Assembly: GCF_024713945.1 (NCBI RefSeq)
Contig: NC_134685.1
Coordinates: 2,351,001-2,415,000, forward strand
Source: Dermatophagoides farinae
Lineage: Eukaryota > Arthropoda > Arachnida > Sarcoptiformes > Pyroglyphidae
DNA length: 64,000 bases
Direction of reading: 5' to 3'
Position 1 is the first letter of the stretch, and each line of letters begins with the position of its first letter. The translations under genes were made by a program, and so were the position numbers. Of this stretch, positions 13,823 to 28,600 are shown in pieces. The notes under the pieces are model-generated. The model was not told the origin of the DNA. It searched no databases and saw only the letters and a list, made by a program, of their open reading frames with translations.

Positions 13823-15920
13823 GATTAATTCATTGTAAGAATTGGTGGAAGAAAAGAATTTTTGAATTTTCTTCAGATGAAATCCATCACCATTGTGATG
13901 ATTGTGAATGACAATGGTGACGATTCCGAATTCATTGATTGTACACGAATATTTTTGTTTTCATAATCATTTCACACAACAACAACAAAAAACAATGAAG
14001 AATAAATGAATGAAATGGCAGAATTTGAAAAAAAAATTTTTTTGTTTTCACATTATTTACACACAACAACAACAAATTTTATTCATTTGAAAATTTTTCT
14101 TTTCAACTTTTTTTTTTGTTCTGTTTCCGTTTTTTTTCTTGGTTGTTCAGAATCGTGTACGTGTGTGTTTGCTGCCGAAAGAATCGCTTGATTACTCGTC
14201 TGAAACTTGATTCTTTATTTTATTAGAGAATTAATTTTCTTTCTTCATCAAAAAAAAAAAGAAGAAGAAGAAGAAGAAGAAGAATAAAAACAAAAAACGA
14301 GAATAATGTACAAATTAGTGATAGCGAATTGTATCAAAGATCATTGAATGTATATGTGATGCGTTGTTGTATGGCAACAAACAAAAAAAAAATTAAGACC
14401 ATGACATTATTCAGATTCATTTGAGCATAAAAATGATTGAATTTTCTCTCACTCACATCATTGACAATGCTTATGGGTCGATTCTTGTTGTTGTTGTTGT
14501 AGATGTTTCTAATTATCGATAAATCGAACATACACACACACTGCATAGTTTGATAACCAGAATCAATCAGTCAATTGCAGAAACAGAGATGATAAAATTC
14601 TTGTTAGTTGTGAAACCTATTTAAAACCAAAGAAAAAGACTAGAATATACAAAAATAGTACAACAAACACACACACACACCAACACACGAACACACAAAC
14701 TTTAATCACTTAAACAGTCGATTTTTTTTTTGTTGTGTTCCTGCGTTTTAATTAAAAAAATGATTTCAATGATAACGATGATGACGCTGATGATGATGAT
14801 GATGATGAAATATAAAATAAACAACGGACAATGCAAACAAATGAATCAACGAATAGTTTTCGATACACACACACACGCACACTTTTGGACAAGAGAATGA
14901 TGGATCGATTTTGAATGTCAATTTTGGGAATAAATTATCACAAAGTGTGCGTGTACACACACACAAAACAAAAATATGAAAACGGAAACAAATGATGAAT
15001 AAAAAAAAAATTTAAAACCGATGATTTTATTGCATTGATTGAACCATACAAAAACATATTTATTTCACCGGAATCAAATTTTTTTTTTGGTTCCATTAAG
15101 CAGGTATTATATACAGGTACAATATCGATATAAATAAATGGGAAAAAATGACGCAATTACTGTGATGAAAATAGAAGAAAATAAAAATCTAAATCTAAAT
15201 CGAAATCGAAAATGAAATATAAGCCATCAAGTCCACTATTGATTATTGAATATGTGTGCATATATTGGTAGTAATGTAGATGGCCATTGTTTTGTTGATA
15301 TTAAAGTAATATTAAAAAAAACATGAAGTTCATGTGTTTGTGTGTGTGTGTGTGTTTTACTTTTTCAAATCTTTTTCGTTGTTGTTGTTGTTGTTGATTC
15401 TTATACCCACACACACACACTCTGGAACCACACAATAATATTCTGGATCATTACATTTTTGATGATGATTCAATTCAATCGTCATCATCGTCGTCGTTTT
15501 CTTTTTTTTCTGTTATATTCTGATTCTACTCTCTATTCTTCTATTCTTTTTCTTTTCCATTTTTGATTCTTCGTTTCTTTTTCTTTGTTTTTTTTTCTTG
15601 TCTACATTTACATTCAGTATATATATATAAATGAATAAATGAGTGCAACACACACACACACATACACATACGGAAAACGTAGACTTTTTTTAATATTATT
15701 TTGGACCGATAAAATCTATCTAGGTTAAGCTAGACTATACTGGAGTATTAGAAAAACTAGTGACTAACTAACCTATCTGACAATTGACTAAAATGATGAT
15801 GATGATGATGGCAATGACGTATACGTTTTTTTTATATGCAGGTAATAATAACAGCTTTGAATAAGAACAACAACAACAACAACAACAATAAAAATTTGAA
15901 CCAGAAAAAACCTGAATAGA

Positions 15921-15960
<40 letters not shown>

Positions 15961-18900
15961 TTTGGAACAATTCAAGAAAACAAGAAAATGAAAAAGAAGA
16001 AGACAAACTTTTGTATCTGTGTTCCAATTGTGGATCCAAATGGCTGTAGTACAATACACACACATACAACGTAGATGAATAACAAACGAAATGATTCATC
16101 AGAATCGAATGAAAATGAAAATGAAAACGAAAACTACAAACTGAGACCAAACCAAAGCAAACCAAAAAAAAAAAAAAAAAAAAAAATGATTGACTAAAAC
16201 TCGATACAAACCTCGATTCTATGACGATAGCGGTAGCAACAATAGCAGAATCGGTGAATCAAAAAAAAAATTGCTGCAACAACAACAACAACAAAAAAAC
16301 GAATGAACAACATGAACTCAATGAACCAACAAACTAACTAACAAACAAACAAACAGGAAAAGAAAATCTGGAAGTAGAATTTCAAAGAAATGATTGGATT
16401 TGTGACAAGAATATTGTTGTTGTTGTCACTCTTTTGCTTTGTAGAGATATTTATAAAAAAAAACAAAATGCCGAATAAACTGATGAATAATAAATAATTC
16501 TTGATCAGATGATTTTTTTTTTAATTCTAGAATCTAGATGATGGATTCAAATCAAATGACGATAAATCGATTGGATCACATACGACATATACTGTTGTTA
16601 GTGTGTGTGTGTGTGTGTGCTTGTTAGTGTCTTATTATGAACGAGAAAAAAAGTAGATTAAAATGAGATAAAAAAAATCCGAATAATGAAAAAATAAAGA
16701 ATCCTAGAATTCTAATTCAAAATGTGTATGATGATTCAAAAACATAGAACATCTCGGATAATGATGATGATGATGATAATCTATAAAAGACACGTTCATA
16801 GGAAGAAGACAGGAAGATAAAAAAAAATACTCAAATCACGTACGTGATTAATTCAATAATATACAAATGAAGAAGAAGAAGAAAAAAAACAACAACGAAA
16901 TGTGAATTTGAAATTAATGAGCATGCGTCTTGTCATTTTACAATAGAAATTGTGTGATGTTCCAAGTGACAACCATTATATACACGTTTTTTTTCTATGG
17001 ACAACAACAACAACAACAACAAGAAGAAGAAGAGAAAAAAACAAATCAAATTCAATTCACAGCAATTTGTAATGGGATTTTTTTTGTTGTGTTTATTATG
17101 ATCGTCATTTTAAATTTAAAAAAAAAATTCAACAAAAATTGCCCAGGAAACAATGTTTCCGATAAAATATTTTTTTTTCATCTCTTCCTTGAATATTCTG
17201 TGTGCGTGTGAGATTGAGAATTTATTCATTTTTTTTGTTCGAAACAAAAAAAAATCACCCAAATCGATAATAATAAAATTCAAAATTGCTCAACATAAAA
17301 AAGTCACCGTTTTTCGTTTTTTTTTTGTTCCATGAAATGGACCAGATATTAAAAGTTTCAAAAAAAACAAAAACAAAATCCGTAGGAAATAATTAAAATC
17401 ATATTGAAAGCCAGAAGAAAATTCTTTGTATCCTACACAATGTAATGGCTATTATGGGGAAAATTCTGGTGCTGGCACTGGTGGTGGTGGCGGTGGTAAC
17501 CTCGTTTTAATTTTAGATCACAGAATTATGAAACGATTCTTTCCACACAAACACACACACACACACACACACGAAATAAAAAAACCAAAAAAAAGCCGAC
17601 CACCGACCACCAAACAAGAAAAAAAAAGAAAACCAAGAAAATAGACCTGGACAAAATGATAAATTATTCAAATTATTAATTATAGTAATGATGATGATGA
17701 TTGTAGCAGTAGGCAGGTAATATTTCGTCGTCGTCGTCGTCGTCGCCAGTAATAATGATCCAAGAAAAAAAAATGACCAGAACAAAAAAAAGTAAAAAAA
17801 CTTTTTGCGGCTTTTTTTAATGTGAACACACAAAAAAAAACAAAAAACCGCCTATTAAAAAACATTCAGCAGAACCACCATCACCACCCCATTTACCTGT
17901 TGTTGTTGTTGTTTTAATATCCGGAAAAAAAATTAGAGTAGAGTGGAGTTAATTTATTCCATGTTACACAGCACAGTAATCAGTATTCATATATAGAAAA
18001 TTATTTTTATCGTTTAAATGGAGACAGTTTTTTTTTATATTCAATTCACTATCTGTTTCGCCATCTAGTGTCAAACAAAAGCATTAATTTGAAATATTTT
18101 TTTTTATTTTCAAGAATTTCAAATTCTCTTCCGATTCTATATTACAAATTTTTTTTACTCTTGCAAAACAAAAAAGTTTAAAACGACAACTAAAATGATC
18201 AACTATATGTCAATTAATTATAAAAAAAACATCAGATCAGAATATTTTTGAATTCTTTCAGATCGAATCAATCGATCGATTCTTTTTTTCGATTCCATTA
18301 TTCTTCATAGAAACATATTGACATGGACAATTGATTTGTGTGTCCGATTTACACTCATAAACAATCAAAAAAAAAAAACAAAACAGTTCAAAAAGGAAAA
18401 AGTTTATTATTTTTTTTTCTCAAAATTGATCCACCGAATAAGAATCCGCGAACAATCAAGAAAGAAGGAAAAATAAACATCAGAATAAAAACAAAAAAAA
18501 AGTTTGGCATTCCGAGCAAAGAAAAAAAAGAAGTTGAGCAAAGTGAAGAATAAATATAAATGACAGCAAAAAAAAAAATAAATAAATTTGAAACTTGTTA
18601 GTTGTTATATATTGAACTTGGCACAGTTTGATTGATCTAATTCAATTTTGTTAATAATGATTCTTTCACACACACACACACACACACGCACTCACAGACA
18701 AAAAAAAACGATAAATTTTCACCAGAATTACATACACCAGAATTCAGCACGGTAATATATGTGTGTGTTTGTTATGCAATCATCATGGTATTTCGTTTCG
18801 TTTTTTTTTTGTTTCTGAATTTTTCATCCAACAAACAAACAAACAAACAATGATCAAGTCAAAGAATTTGAAAAAGAAAAATACAGCATTGATTTATTTA

Positions 18901-19176
18901 TTCATGTTGTTGTGTTTGTTTGTATTGTATTCAATGGAATTACATTCAATTAAAATCAATCCAAAATGGAATTCAATAGAATTTCATTCATTCATTTATT
19001 CATTAACCATTACTATTTGATTGATTGCCAACAATAATGGCAATCAATCGTTTTGTAATCGATAAATTTTAAATCCAATGCATGTTGACAACATGAAATA
19101 TTTGATTTGATGCTGGATTCAATTTGTTTGTGTGTGTGTGTGTGTGTATGTGAATCATATTCAATTGGCCACCTAC

Positions 19177-19262
19177 CTTAATTCAGCACGTTTTTGATCC
19201 TTAAAACGTTCCATAAGTTTATCCCAGGGCCCGTTGCCCAGTCCACGCATTGCCATAGCCAT
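19177..19262 (-). CDS. First coding exon (possible isoform of the same minus-strand gene)
   Basis: This 86-nt exon starts at an ATG in ideal context (ATCATGG). It encodes MAMAMRGLGNGPWDKL followed by a highly charged helix-like segment (ERFKDQKRAEL) and ends at TTAAG|GTAGGT, phase 2. It is the most GC-rich, least repetitive stretch for kilobases around, which argues strongly for coding. The charged end (ERFKDQKRAE) is reminiscent of the linkers that precede the first calponin-homology domain in spectraplakin/plectin isoforms, a family known for many alternative first exons. That is only a resemblance and I do not assign it. The downstream exons are outside the window. Confidence 0.5.
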
Positions 19263-20261
19263 GATGACGATGATGATGATGTTCAAAAAACAATTTTTAC
19301 GAATAAATGAATTAAAATTTTAAAATTGAACCAAAAAAAAAACCAAACAGATATGATTGTGACCAGGTAGATATTGATAAGATAATATAGGAAGGCTAGT
19401 GTTGAGAAGCAAACACGAACGCACGAATGAACGCACGCACGAACGCCCGCACACACACCCACTGAAACCAAAAAAAAAAAAAAATCTAAGGCCACATCAT
19501 GATGATGATGATGATGATGTATTATTTATTCACATGTAATTTATTTTTTATTTTCACCATCCACGACAACAGAAAACAAAGAGAAAAAAAAACCACCAAA
19601 TGATTGATGAGTTTTAAAATTTTTTTTTTATTATTCAATTCATGGATGATTTTTTTTTGAAACATTTGAAAATGATGGACATCGGGTTGTTATTTTCGAT
19701 GATGGTAATGATCTTCTTGATGATCGATTTAAATGTTGAAAATTGGACACATTTTCACATTCATAAACAAACAGACAAACACATACACACATGAAGAGCA
19801 TAGAAATTTGTTTGTTTAGTTTTGACTTTGAAAGAAAGAAAGAAAAAAAAAACCACTTTATGATCTGTGGGTGGATGATGATGAACTATTCACAATGTGG
19901 ATGATGATGATGATGATGATGCTAGCTCAATCGTTGGCGGTATATTCAAATCGACAACTACAATGATGTTGATGTTGTTGTTGATGATGATGATTATCCC
20001 ATTTCATTATTCATTACGGGTAATAATCACCCATTTTTTTTTCATTTATTTTTCATTTCAGAATGACATTTACCGAATCAATAACAACGACAATATGGAA
20101 TCTGTGAATGAAAGAGAGAGAAAAAAAAATCAGCATTAGATTCTTTTGTACAACTGGGAAAAAAAAATTTTTTTTTTTGTGTTTTCTGCATGGTTTTTTC
20201 CTCTTTTTTTTCCACAATGATAATTATGTTGTTGTAGTTATAAAAAAGAATATATTCTCTC

Positions 20262-20292
<31 letters not shown>

Positions 20293-23200
20293 AAGTGGCA
20301 AACAACAACAACAACAACAACAAAAAAGACAAGTAAATAATTCTTAAGACAATCAGTCAGTCAGTCAGTTTTTTTTCTGTTTGAATGCTTTTCACCTCCC
20401 AACTACTACTTCCACCCACCATCCCCTTCTTCTTACCCACATCCCCCGTTTATATTATCATTTTCAAAAGTGTTTGCTTCTCATTTTTTATTTCAAAATA
20501 GTGATTTTTTTTTACTTTACTTTTCTTTTCTTGGCAAACTATCATGATGATGATGATGATGATGATGATTTTTGAATGTGATGATTTGATCATCATCAAA
20601 GAATCTATGTGAGCAAATAAGAGAAATTCTGGCATCCTTATTATTTTATTTGAACGCCAGAATAAAACCGAATCGATTTGGTTTTTTTTCTTTTTTTTTT
20701 AATTTCTCTGTTTAGTGTCTATTTGCTTTTTTATTCATTCGTTTGTTCGTTCGTCATCATTGATGCGTCAACGACGGCTACGGCTACGGCGACTACGACG
20801 ACGACGACGACGACGATGATGATGATGATCGTCTGCATTATTCTAATTCTTTACACACACACACAAACACACACAAGTTACATTCATTTCATTTTGTTTC
20901 GTTTATTTGTTCTTCAAAGTTTTTTGTTTTGTTTTGTTCTATTCATTTAAATTTTTGTCGTTCTATGATGAATAGCAACAACAACAACAACAACAACAAC
21001 GAATACAAACAAGAATTGTAATGACAAGAATTTGCACCCATCGAATGTCATAAAACGCGACATAAACACATACACACACACACACATTGAAATGGATATA
21101 GCAAGTGAGAGAGAAAACACTAATGCTACACATTGTCATTATCATTATAATAAACACACACACACACACACATTTGTTTTTGCTACTTCTATGGCTATGG
21201 GCTGATGATTGATTGATTGACATATAGTATATGTTGATGCGGATGACGATGTTGTTGTCATATTCATCATCATCATCATCATCATCATGCCGTAGGCTCA
21301 TTATTATTCTCTTCATTTCAAGATTATTCTCAGGAAAAGAAAAAAAAAAAGAAGAGAATGCATAAAGGAAATAAAAATGTGATTTTTACTTTTTTTTCCT
21401 CCTTCTTATTCTTTAATTTGTATTGAAAAAGACGGAAAAGATTGGGAAAGAATTGAATTTCAATGAAAAATTTTCATTTTAATGATTTTGAAATCAATTA
21501 TTAAATTGCAATGAAAATCAATTTTTTTTCTCTTCCGCAAATCAACAAAAAAAAAATTCCAGATAGTTGAAAAATGGAAAATCAAATTGGGATTAAGAAT
21601 TGGGTAATTCTATTATTCTACGAATGCAAAAAAAACTCGTTTTTTGCGGAAAAACCACACACACACACACACGGACAAATTATTAATAATCCACAATAAC
21701 CATATGATAATCATAAATATCATCATTGACAACATAACAGTAACAGCAACATTTTTTTTCACATCCAGAATATTTATCCAAAATAAAAAAAACCACCAAC
21801 AAAAAAAAACCTGAATGGGATCCAACCATATGTCTGTGATGAAATTGGAATGAAAAATCGACGTATAGCCCGGAATAATAATAATAAAAATAAAAATACG
21901 ATAAGCCCAGAATTTATGATTCCGGTGATCATCATCATCATCATCATTATTGCAATATATCACGATATATATAGAGAGAGAGATAGCTAATATATTTCTG
22001 TTGGTTTGTTTGATTATGGAATATATATGTTTGAGAATGGAAAAAAAACTGGATGAATGAATGAATGATGTGACCACATAAATGTATCTGGTTATTAGAA
22101 TTTGATGATGACAAATATTCCGTTAATGATGATGATGATGATGATGATGATATGTGGAAAATTGAAAATTGTATCATCAACACTGATAAATATTTGGGAA
22201 GCAAAAAAAAAAAACAGCAAATATTTGTTTGGTTGAAAATTTTTCACTTATTTTTTTTTTTTTTTTTTTGATGAATTTCAAAAAATTCATGAAATACGTA
22301 GGCTTGTGAAAAACCCAAGTAAACCAAATATTAAATGCCAAGGACATTTTGATGAATACGATGATGAATGAATGAATGAATGAATCAATGAATGAATGAA
22401 TGAAGATGCCAGGTGTTCAAAACATTACCTGAAAGTGAATAAGAAATGGATGTTTCAGAATAGAATTATAGATCAAATATCTATCTTTTTTTTTGTTTTC
22501 CATCCTACGCTATATATGTCTCAAATCATCAAATTTACATGGTATATGTGGCCATTTTTAGGATTTTCATTTGTCTTTTGACTCAAACAATAACAACAAT
22601 AATAATAATGTTCGACACTGTATTCTTCTGATGATGCAGAATACAGAATACAGAATAAGAATTTGATTCAATAACACCAGAAAAAAAATAATGGTGGTGG
22701 TGGCAACGACAATACATTGATCATTTACTTGGAATTTTTATTCGATTCTATAAAATGTCATGTTTATCAGCGCACACATTGACTCACCCACACTATTAAT
22801 TAGAAGGAATAAGAAGAAAAAAGTTTTTTTATTCTGTTTCATCTAAATTTAACAAGAAAAAAAAACAGGACAAAAATAAACTGATTGAGATTCTGATAGA
22901 TTCTAATTATAGAAACCAGATTATGTTGTTGTTGTCGATGTTTTTTTTTTTGTTTTTGTTCAAATGAAACACACATGCACACACACACGCACACACACAC
23001 ACTTGGACTTGATTCAAAATTTTTGTTTTGTTTTTCCTTTTCCGGTGAGTTTTTTTTGTGATGTTCACAATTAATAGCATTTAATGACAACAGCCAATTA
23101 ACCGTTAAGTTCGTTTGGATCATATGAACAAAACATGAGCCATAAACAACTTTGACGACAATGATGAACGGATGTTTCAATAAACAACAACAACAACAAC

Positions 23201-24455
23201 CAAAATGCAATCAGGTTATTTTGTTATTCAGGGTGTTTTGTAATCATCATCATCATCATCATTGTGTTTGTTTCCAAAAAAAAAAAAAAAATGATGATGA
23301 TGTGAAAAGATAATTGAATGATACAAAAAAAAATAATTGAAAAAACAAACAAAAAAAAACGAAAAACAAACGCTTAGGATCGGCAATGAGAGACAAAAAA
23401 AAATTAAAAAAAAATAGGGCTCTGCATTTGACAAACACACGCACACAAATACAATGTGTTTATAGCTCATCATCATAGCAAAAAATGGTGATGGAATCTT
23501 TTTTTTTTTGCTTTCTCGCTCCTGGATTTACAATATTGGATGTTTTTTTGTTCATCTTTTTTTTCGTAAAAATAGAATTCCAATTCATTGAATGTATTGA
23601 TTGGAATCAATACATTGGCAACGGTGGAGAGAATTCCGTTAAAAAAAAAATTCCATTTGCAGTGCAAATGGAAAATGAAAACAAAAAGTGAGAATTATTT
23701 GTGAAAAAATAAAAAAAAACAAACCTAATGCCATTTTAGCTTGTTCATCATCACCATGATCATCATCATCATGATCATCATCGTACATGACGATGATGAG
23801 CGAAACAAGATCATCAGAGACACTAGATACTGAAATACGTGCTTGGATATATTGATGAGATCCATCTTTGTTTATGGAACTTTTTTTTTCAACCAAAAGA
23901 TTTATATAAAGTCAAACGCTGATACCGATGATGATGATGATAGAGTTGAATGTGAATTGCATAAAATGGAATAAAATGAAATGAAAAACAACAACAATTC
24001 CAATGGAATTCAGAATGGAAAAAGAGAAATGGATTCTTTCATTGAAACAATTTAAAAAAAATTTTTTTTGATGAAAATGAACATGTGAATAAGGAAAAAA
24101 AATTGAAAAAAATCAATTCATAATGATGATGTCTAACCAAAGAATGAACAGAGAAAAAAAATTTGTCATGTTTTTTTTCTCATATTATTAATTAGATTCT
24201 TTATTCTTCATTGTTTGAATGTAATTACCGCTTGATTATGTTCCATTGTCATCATTATCATCATCATCATCATCACCATCATCATCAATCACCAAATTAA
24301 ATTGATTACATCCAGTCTATAAATGGATTGAAAATGATGGAAATTTAATCATCATCATCATCATCATCATCAACAACAATGAAGTGGAGTGATAATATTC
24401 TGGTGTTTCAGCGTGTATGTGTGTGTGTGTGGGTGTGTTTCATATTTTTGTCATG

Positions 24456-24456
<1 letters not shown>

Positions 24457-24493
<37 letters not shown>

Positions 24494-24496
24494 CAC
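24457..24496. repeat. (AC)n microsatellite, one interruption
   Basis: AC repeats broken once by a G, close to a (GT)n run near 24416-24438, so the pair could fold back on itself. Confidence 0.9.
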
Positions 24497-25231
24497 TCAA
24501 ACAAACATCATCTTCCGGCAATCAAATAAACGATTATTAGTGGAAAAAATGAAAATTATGAAATCACATCATCATCATCATCATCATTATGGCCATAAGC
24601 CATATAAATAGAGTGAAAATGTGACAATTTTGTCATCAAATTTTCAAACAAAATTTTTTTTTGGTGTTGAGTGGAAAATTTTTTTTTAATGATGATGATG
24701 ATGATGATGGAGAAAATTGCTCTGAAAATTTCTCTGTTGTCCACCGAGTAATAATAGATTGGCTGGCCAGAAAAAGAAATATAATGGTTATGAATCGAAC
24801 ACAGAATTTTATTTCATTTCATTTTTCGGGACAGTTTTTTTTTCGACGGGGGGAAGAAAGGGTGGTGGCGGTGGTTGTGTGCAACCATAGAATTTAATCG
24901 GAAAAAAACTACCTGCAAAAAAAAAAATATCCTTTCATCGACAATTTGAAATTCTTGCGATTTGATTTTTCTTCTCCTTATACACACACACACACACAAA
25001 CACAAAAAAAAAACTAGCAAACCAAAAAAGATTCATTCTTGGAATTCATTTTTTTCTGGTTCGTTTCAAGTGGATAGTCATGGATTCTATTTTGCATCAG
25101 ACATGAGATCTATTTTTTGAATGTAAACATTTTGAGTGTCATAAAGATGACACTTGAAATCATTTATTATGAATGTATGATGAGTTTTGCAAAAGAAAAA
25201 GTGATTTTTCTACATAAATAACAAAGTTTAC

Positions 25232-25303
25232 TTAATATTGTTGATAATATCGATCCAGGATCGGTTATGGCCAAATAAACTACCGCTACTTCTACTACTA
25301 CTA
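25232..25303 (-). CDS. Candidate internal exon, low confidence
   Basis: This 72-nt stretch lies between a possible acceptor (ATCATCATCAG|TAG) and a donor (ATTAA|GTAAAC). In phase 2 to phase 2 it reads as Ser-rich followed by SGSLFGHNRSWIDIINNIK, which looks protein-like and non-repetitive. It has no in-frame ATG. A different frame does have an ATG (MYQSSSVVVVEV, starting at 25322) but ends in phase 1. It would sit 5' of the three first exons to its left, so it could be a further upstream exon of the same gene, or chance. Confidence 0.18.
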
Positions 25304-25588
25304 CTGATGATGATTGATACATACACACACACACCTTCAATGATGATGATATGTCATAATGATTATCATATTAAGATCAACAACAAATAAAAAAAAATTT
25401 GATTAAATTAAAAATTCCAAGATGATTTTCACTGGAAAAAAAATTCTTCTGATTCCTAGAATATTCTATTACATTGCCAGTTTTCTAATGAAAAAAAAAC
25501 AGAAATTCTTTTCCATTTGAATAATTTTGTTGCGAATTCTTCCTGATCCTAGTAAAGAATTCTATAGAAACACCTTGTGGTGATTCAA

Positions 25589-25633
<45 letters not shown>

Positions 25634-28600
25634 TTCTAATTGTTGATTAATTGTGAGTCAAAAAAAAAATCTTGGATCGAATCGAAAATAAAAAGAAAAT
25701 TTACATTTAGATGTGTTGGACAAATACTCTTGGGAAATTTTTTTTTATGCATACTCGGTTCTATTCAAATGTAAAGTGTTATATTCCAATACACTGTATA
25801 CACAAAATACGAACTAGGCATTTACAATCTGGTTTTGGTTTTTCTTTTGTAAAGAATAAATTATTCAAAAATAAACACAGAATGTGAGAGAATATTGAGT
25901 GAAAATTAATCAATTTATCTTTGAATCTAGATATATGTCATTTTTATTCTGGAAAAATGTGAGAAGAGTGAGAAAAAACAAAAAAAAAAAAAAAGAAACA
26001 CCACCTACAATGGATGATAAAACAGAATTTTTGTGAAAAAAAAAATTTCAAGAAAGTTTTGTTTTGTGTCCAGTAAAAAAAATAATGGATTTTTTCCAAT
26101 GAAAAATTTACCACCAAATGTACAATTCGTACAGGCTAGAATTCCATGAAATACACGGAATTCAGAGAAACAAAACAAAACAAAACAAAAAGTTCCAAAT
26201 GAACCAACGACATAAATGAATGAATGAAAGTAGAAAAAAAATTGCACAATATAACCACCAATTGGGACAATAGTAACAACAACAACAACAACAACATCAA
26301 TTGGACACCGACTGAGAGAAATGAAAATGTTAATATGAAATGAAACAACAAACAAACAACAACAACAACAACAACAAGAACAACAAAAAAAATGTGAAAG
26401 ATAATTGCTGCTATTACCAGAATATATAAGTTTTTTTTTCGTTGTTGTTGTTGTTGTTGTTGTTTTTCTAATTTTATTCACACTAATTCCATTTGAAATG
26501 TTTTTGTTGTTGTTGTTGTTGTTGTTCATTCTATGGTTTCTGTGATAAAAAAATGGAACACTAAGACAACCAGAAGAAAAAAATAGATGATCCAAAGAAT
26601 ACTGTATGTGAAATGTGAAATTGTGAGAATAAAAATAAAAGTGAATTGAAAACTTTGTAACGAAAGAAAAGAAAAAAAAATTGTTTTACATCCAAAGATA
26701 AGGTATGTTTTTTTTTCATTTCATTTTTTTATCGATGATTCATGAAAAATTCTTGCATTCCAAATTCTTATATGGATTCTGATTGGTATCAAAGTTGTTG
26801 TTGTTGTTGCTGTTGTTGTTGTCATTGTTTACAAGCATTAGATGTCATATAATGGAGATCTGAATGTTGTTATTATTATTTTTTTACTTTCTAGGAATTC
26901 ACATGAATTTTGAATAGAATTGAAACAAACAAACAAACAAATGAAATATAGATAAAATGTGTGTGTATGTGTGTGTGAAAAAAAGAATGTGAAAATTGTC
27001 TCCCTCTCTCTATATATATACGAAATATAGTGGAAAAATTGGGAAAATGAAACAAAAAAAAAAGTCTGCAAAGCAATTTGTTTTTTGCTGTTTCTTTATT
27101 CATTTCATTTCATTTCATTTTATTCTATTCATTCATTCATTCAAGAAAAACAAGTGAATGGAATGGAATTGAATTGAATTATGAAGAGAATGTGTGTGAG
27201 AGAAAGAGAGCGAAAAACTTGAACTTTCACAAGAATAAATGAATGAAAATAGTGTGATTCCTTTTGATAACAATTGTAATAATCAAGAATTGAGTTTTAT
27301 TTTATTTTTTTTTGTCTGTTTGGTTCCAGAAACATTGTTTCCTGTGTGCGTGCGTGCGTGCATGTGTATGTGAAAAGAATGATCACTTGTTTTTTTTGTC
27401 GCCAACAAAAAAAAATTCTAATAATGATGATGATGATAAAAACAGAAACCTGAATCCAAACATGGATAATTATTACAGAATAATAATGATGATGATGATG
27501 ATGATGACAAAAAGTGAGAATTTGTCGAAAACTGAATCCGAATTCTGTAATTTAAAGATAACAAAAAAAAAACAACAAGAATTTAATCACGGAATTCAGT
27601 GTTATGAATGAGTGAATGAATAGTGTGTATGTGTGTGTATGTATGATGAACAGGCTAAAAATAATTTTTTTGGTTTATAAATAACCAGATATCTGGTTTT
27701 TTTTACTTTATGAATTCACACTGGATATTACATATATATTGATTTCACAATAAAGAATATATGTAGATAACTCATTCATTCATTCATTCATCAAATGAAT
27801 TGAATTAAATTGAATGAAAAACAAAAAAAACATTCATACAAGAATGGCTGTAAATTTACTTTGGAATATTCTTACATTCAATGATCATGATGATAATGAT
27901 GATAAGGTATGTTTTTCTTTTAAAAATTTTCAATCACAAACAAACAAAAACAGACAAACAAACAAATGGGGAAAAAAAATAATGGCACTTTGTCGCATCG
28001 ATGATTATTTGCTTATGCAGAAAATTTTTTTCTTATTTTTCTTACTGAATAAAAATGATGATGATGATGATGATGATGATATGGTGTAAAATTATCTACG
28101 GTATATCATATCATCATGTGAATGAATATTTTGTTCGTTTGTGATATGTGAATGTTGTCGTCGTCGTCGTCGTCGTCTTCATTTTCATATTCGTCATCAA
28201 CAACAACATTGATGATGATGATGATGATGATTATTTTGGCATACCAACGTTAAAAATGAATCAAAAAAAAAAAATATAAAAAACACACACCAAGAATAAC
28301 AAGTAATGCCAGATTATCGGTGATTCTTTTTTTTATTTTACAATTTTATTCTTCATTTTACAATGATGATATTTGGTGATTTAAATGAAAAATTTTAAGG
28401 AAAAAAAACCAGAAAAAACCGTTAGTTTGTTGGTTTGTTTGTTTGTTTATTTTGCTGAATCTCATAAAAATCACACCACTTTACATTACTAACAACCAAG
28501 AGAATGAGAAAAAATAAAAAAAGATAACCAAAATGAAATTGTGGAAGCATCTCACATCTATGCAGACGACAACGACAACGACGACGACGACAACGACGAC

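Noticed and set aside
21613-22077. 154-codon minus-strand ORF
   Set aside because: Hydrophobic low-complexity translation of repeats with no family resemblance, no good start and no splice context.
24895-25010. Minus-strand splice site at a poly-T tract ending GCAG|GTAG
   Set aside because: It resembles an acceptor, and also a phase 2 donor, but the flanking frames are poly-Phe or quickly closed, so neither exon is supported.
26005-26595. 196-codon minus-strand ORF
   Set aside because: It starts at TTG and is mostly translations of (CAA/TTG)n repeats and poly-A/T (Asn, Thr, Cys, Val, Phe runs). No domain, and a short protein-like piece near FRVFHGILACTNCTF lacks convincing splice signals on both sides.
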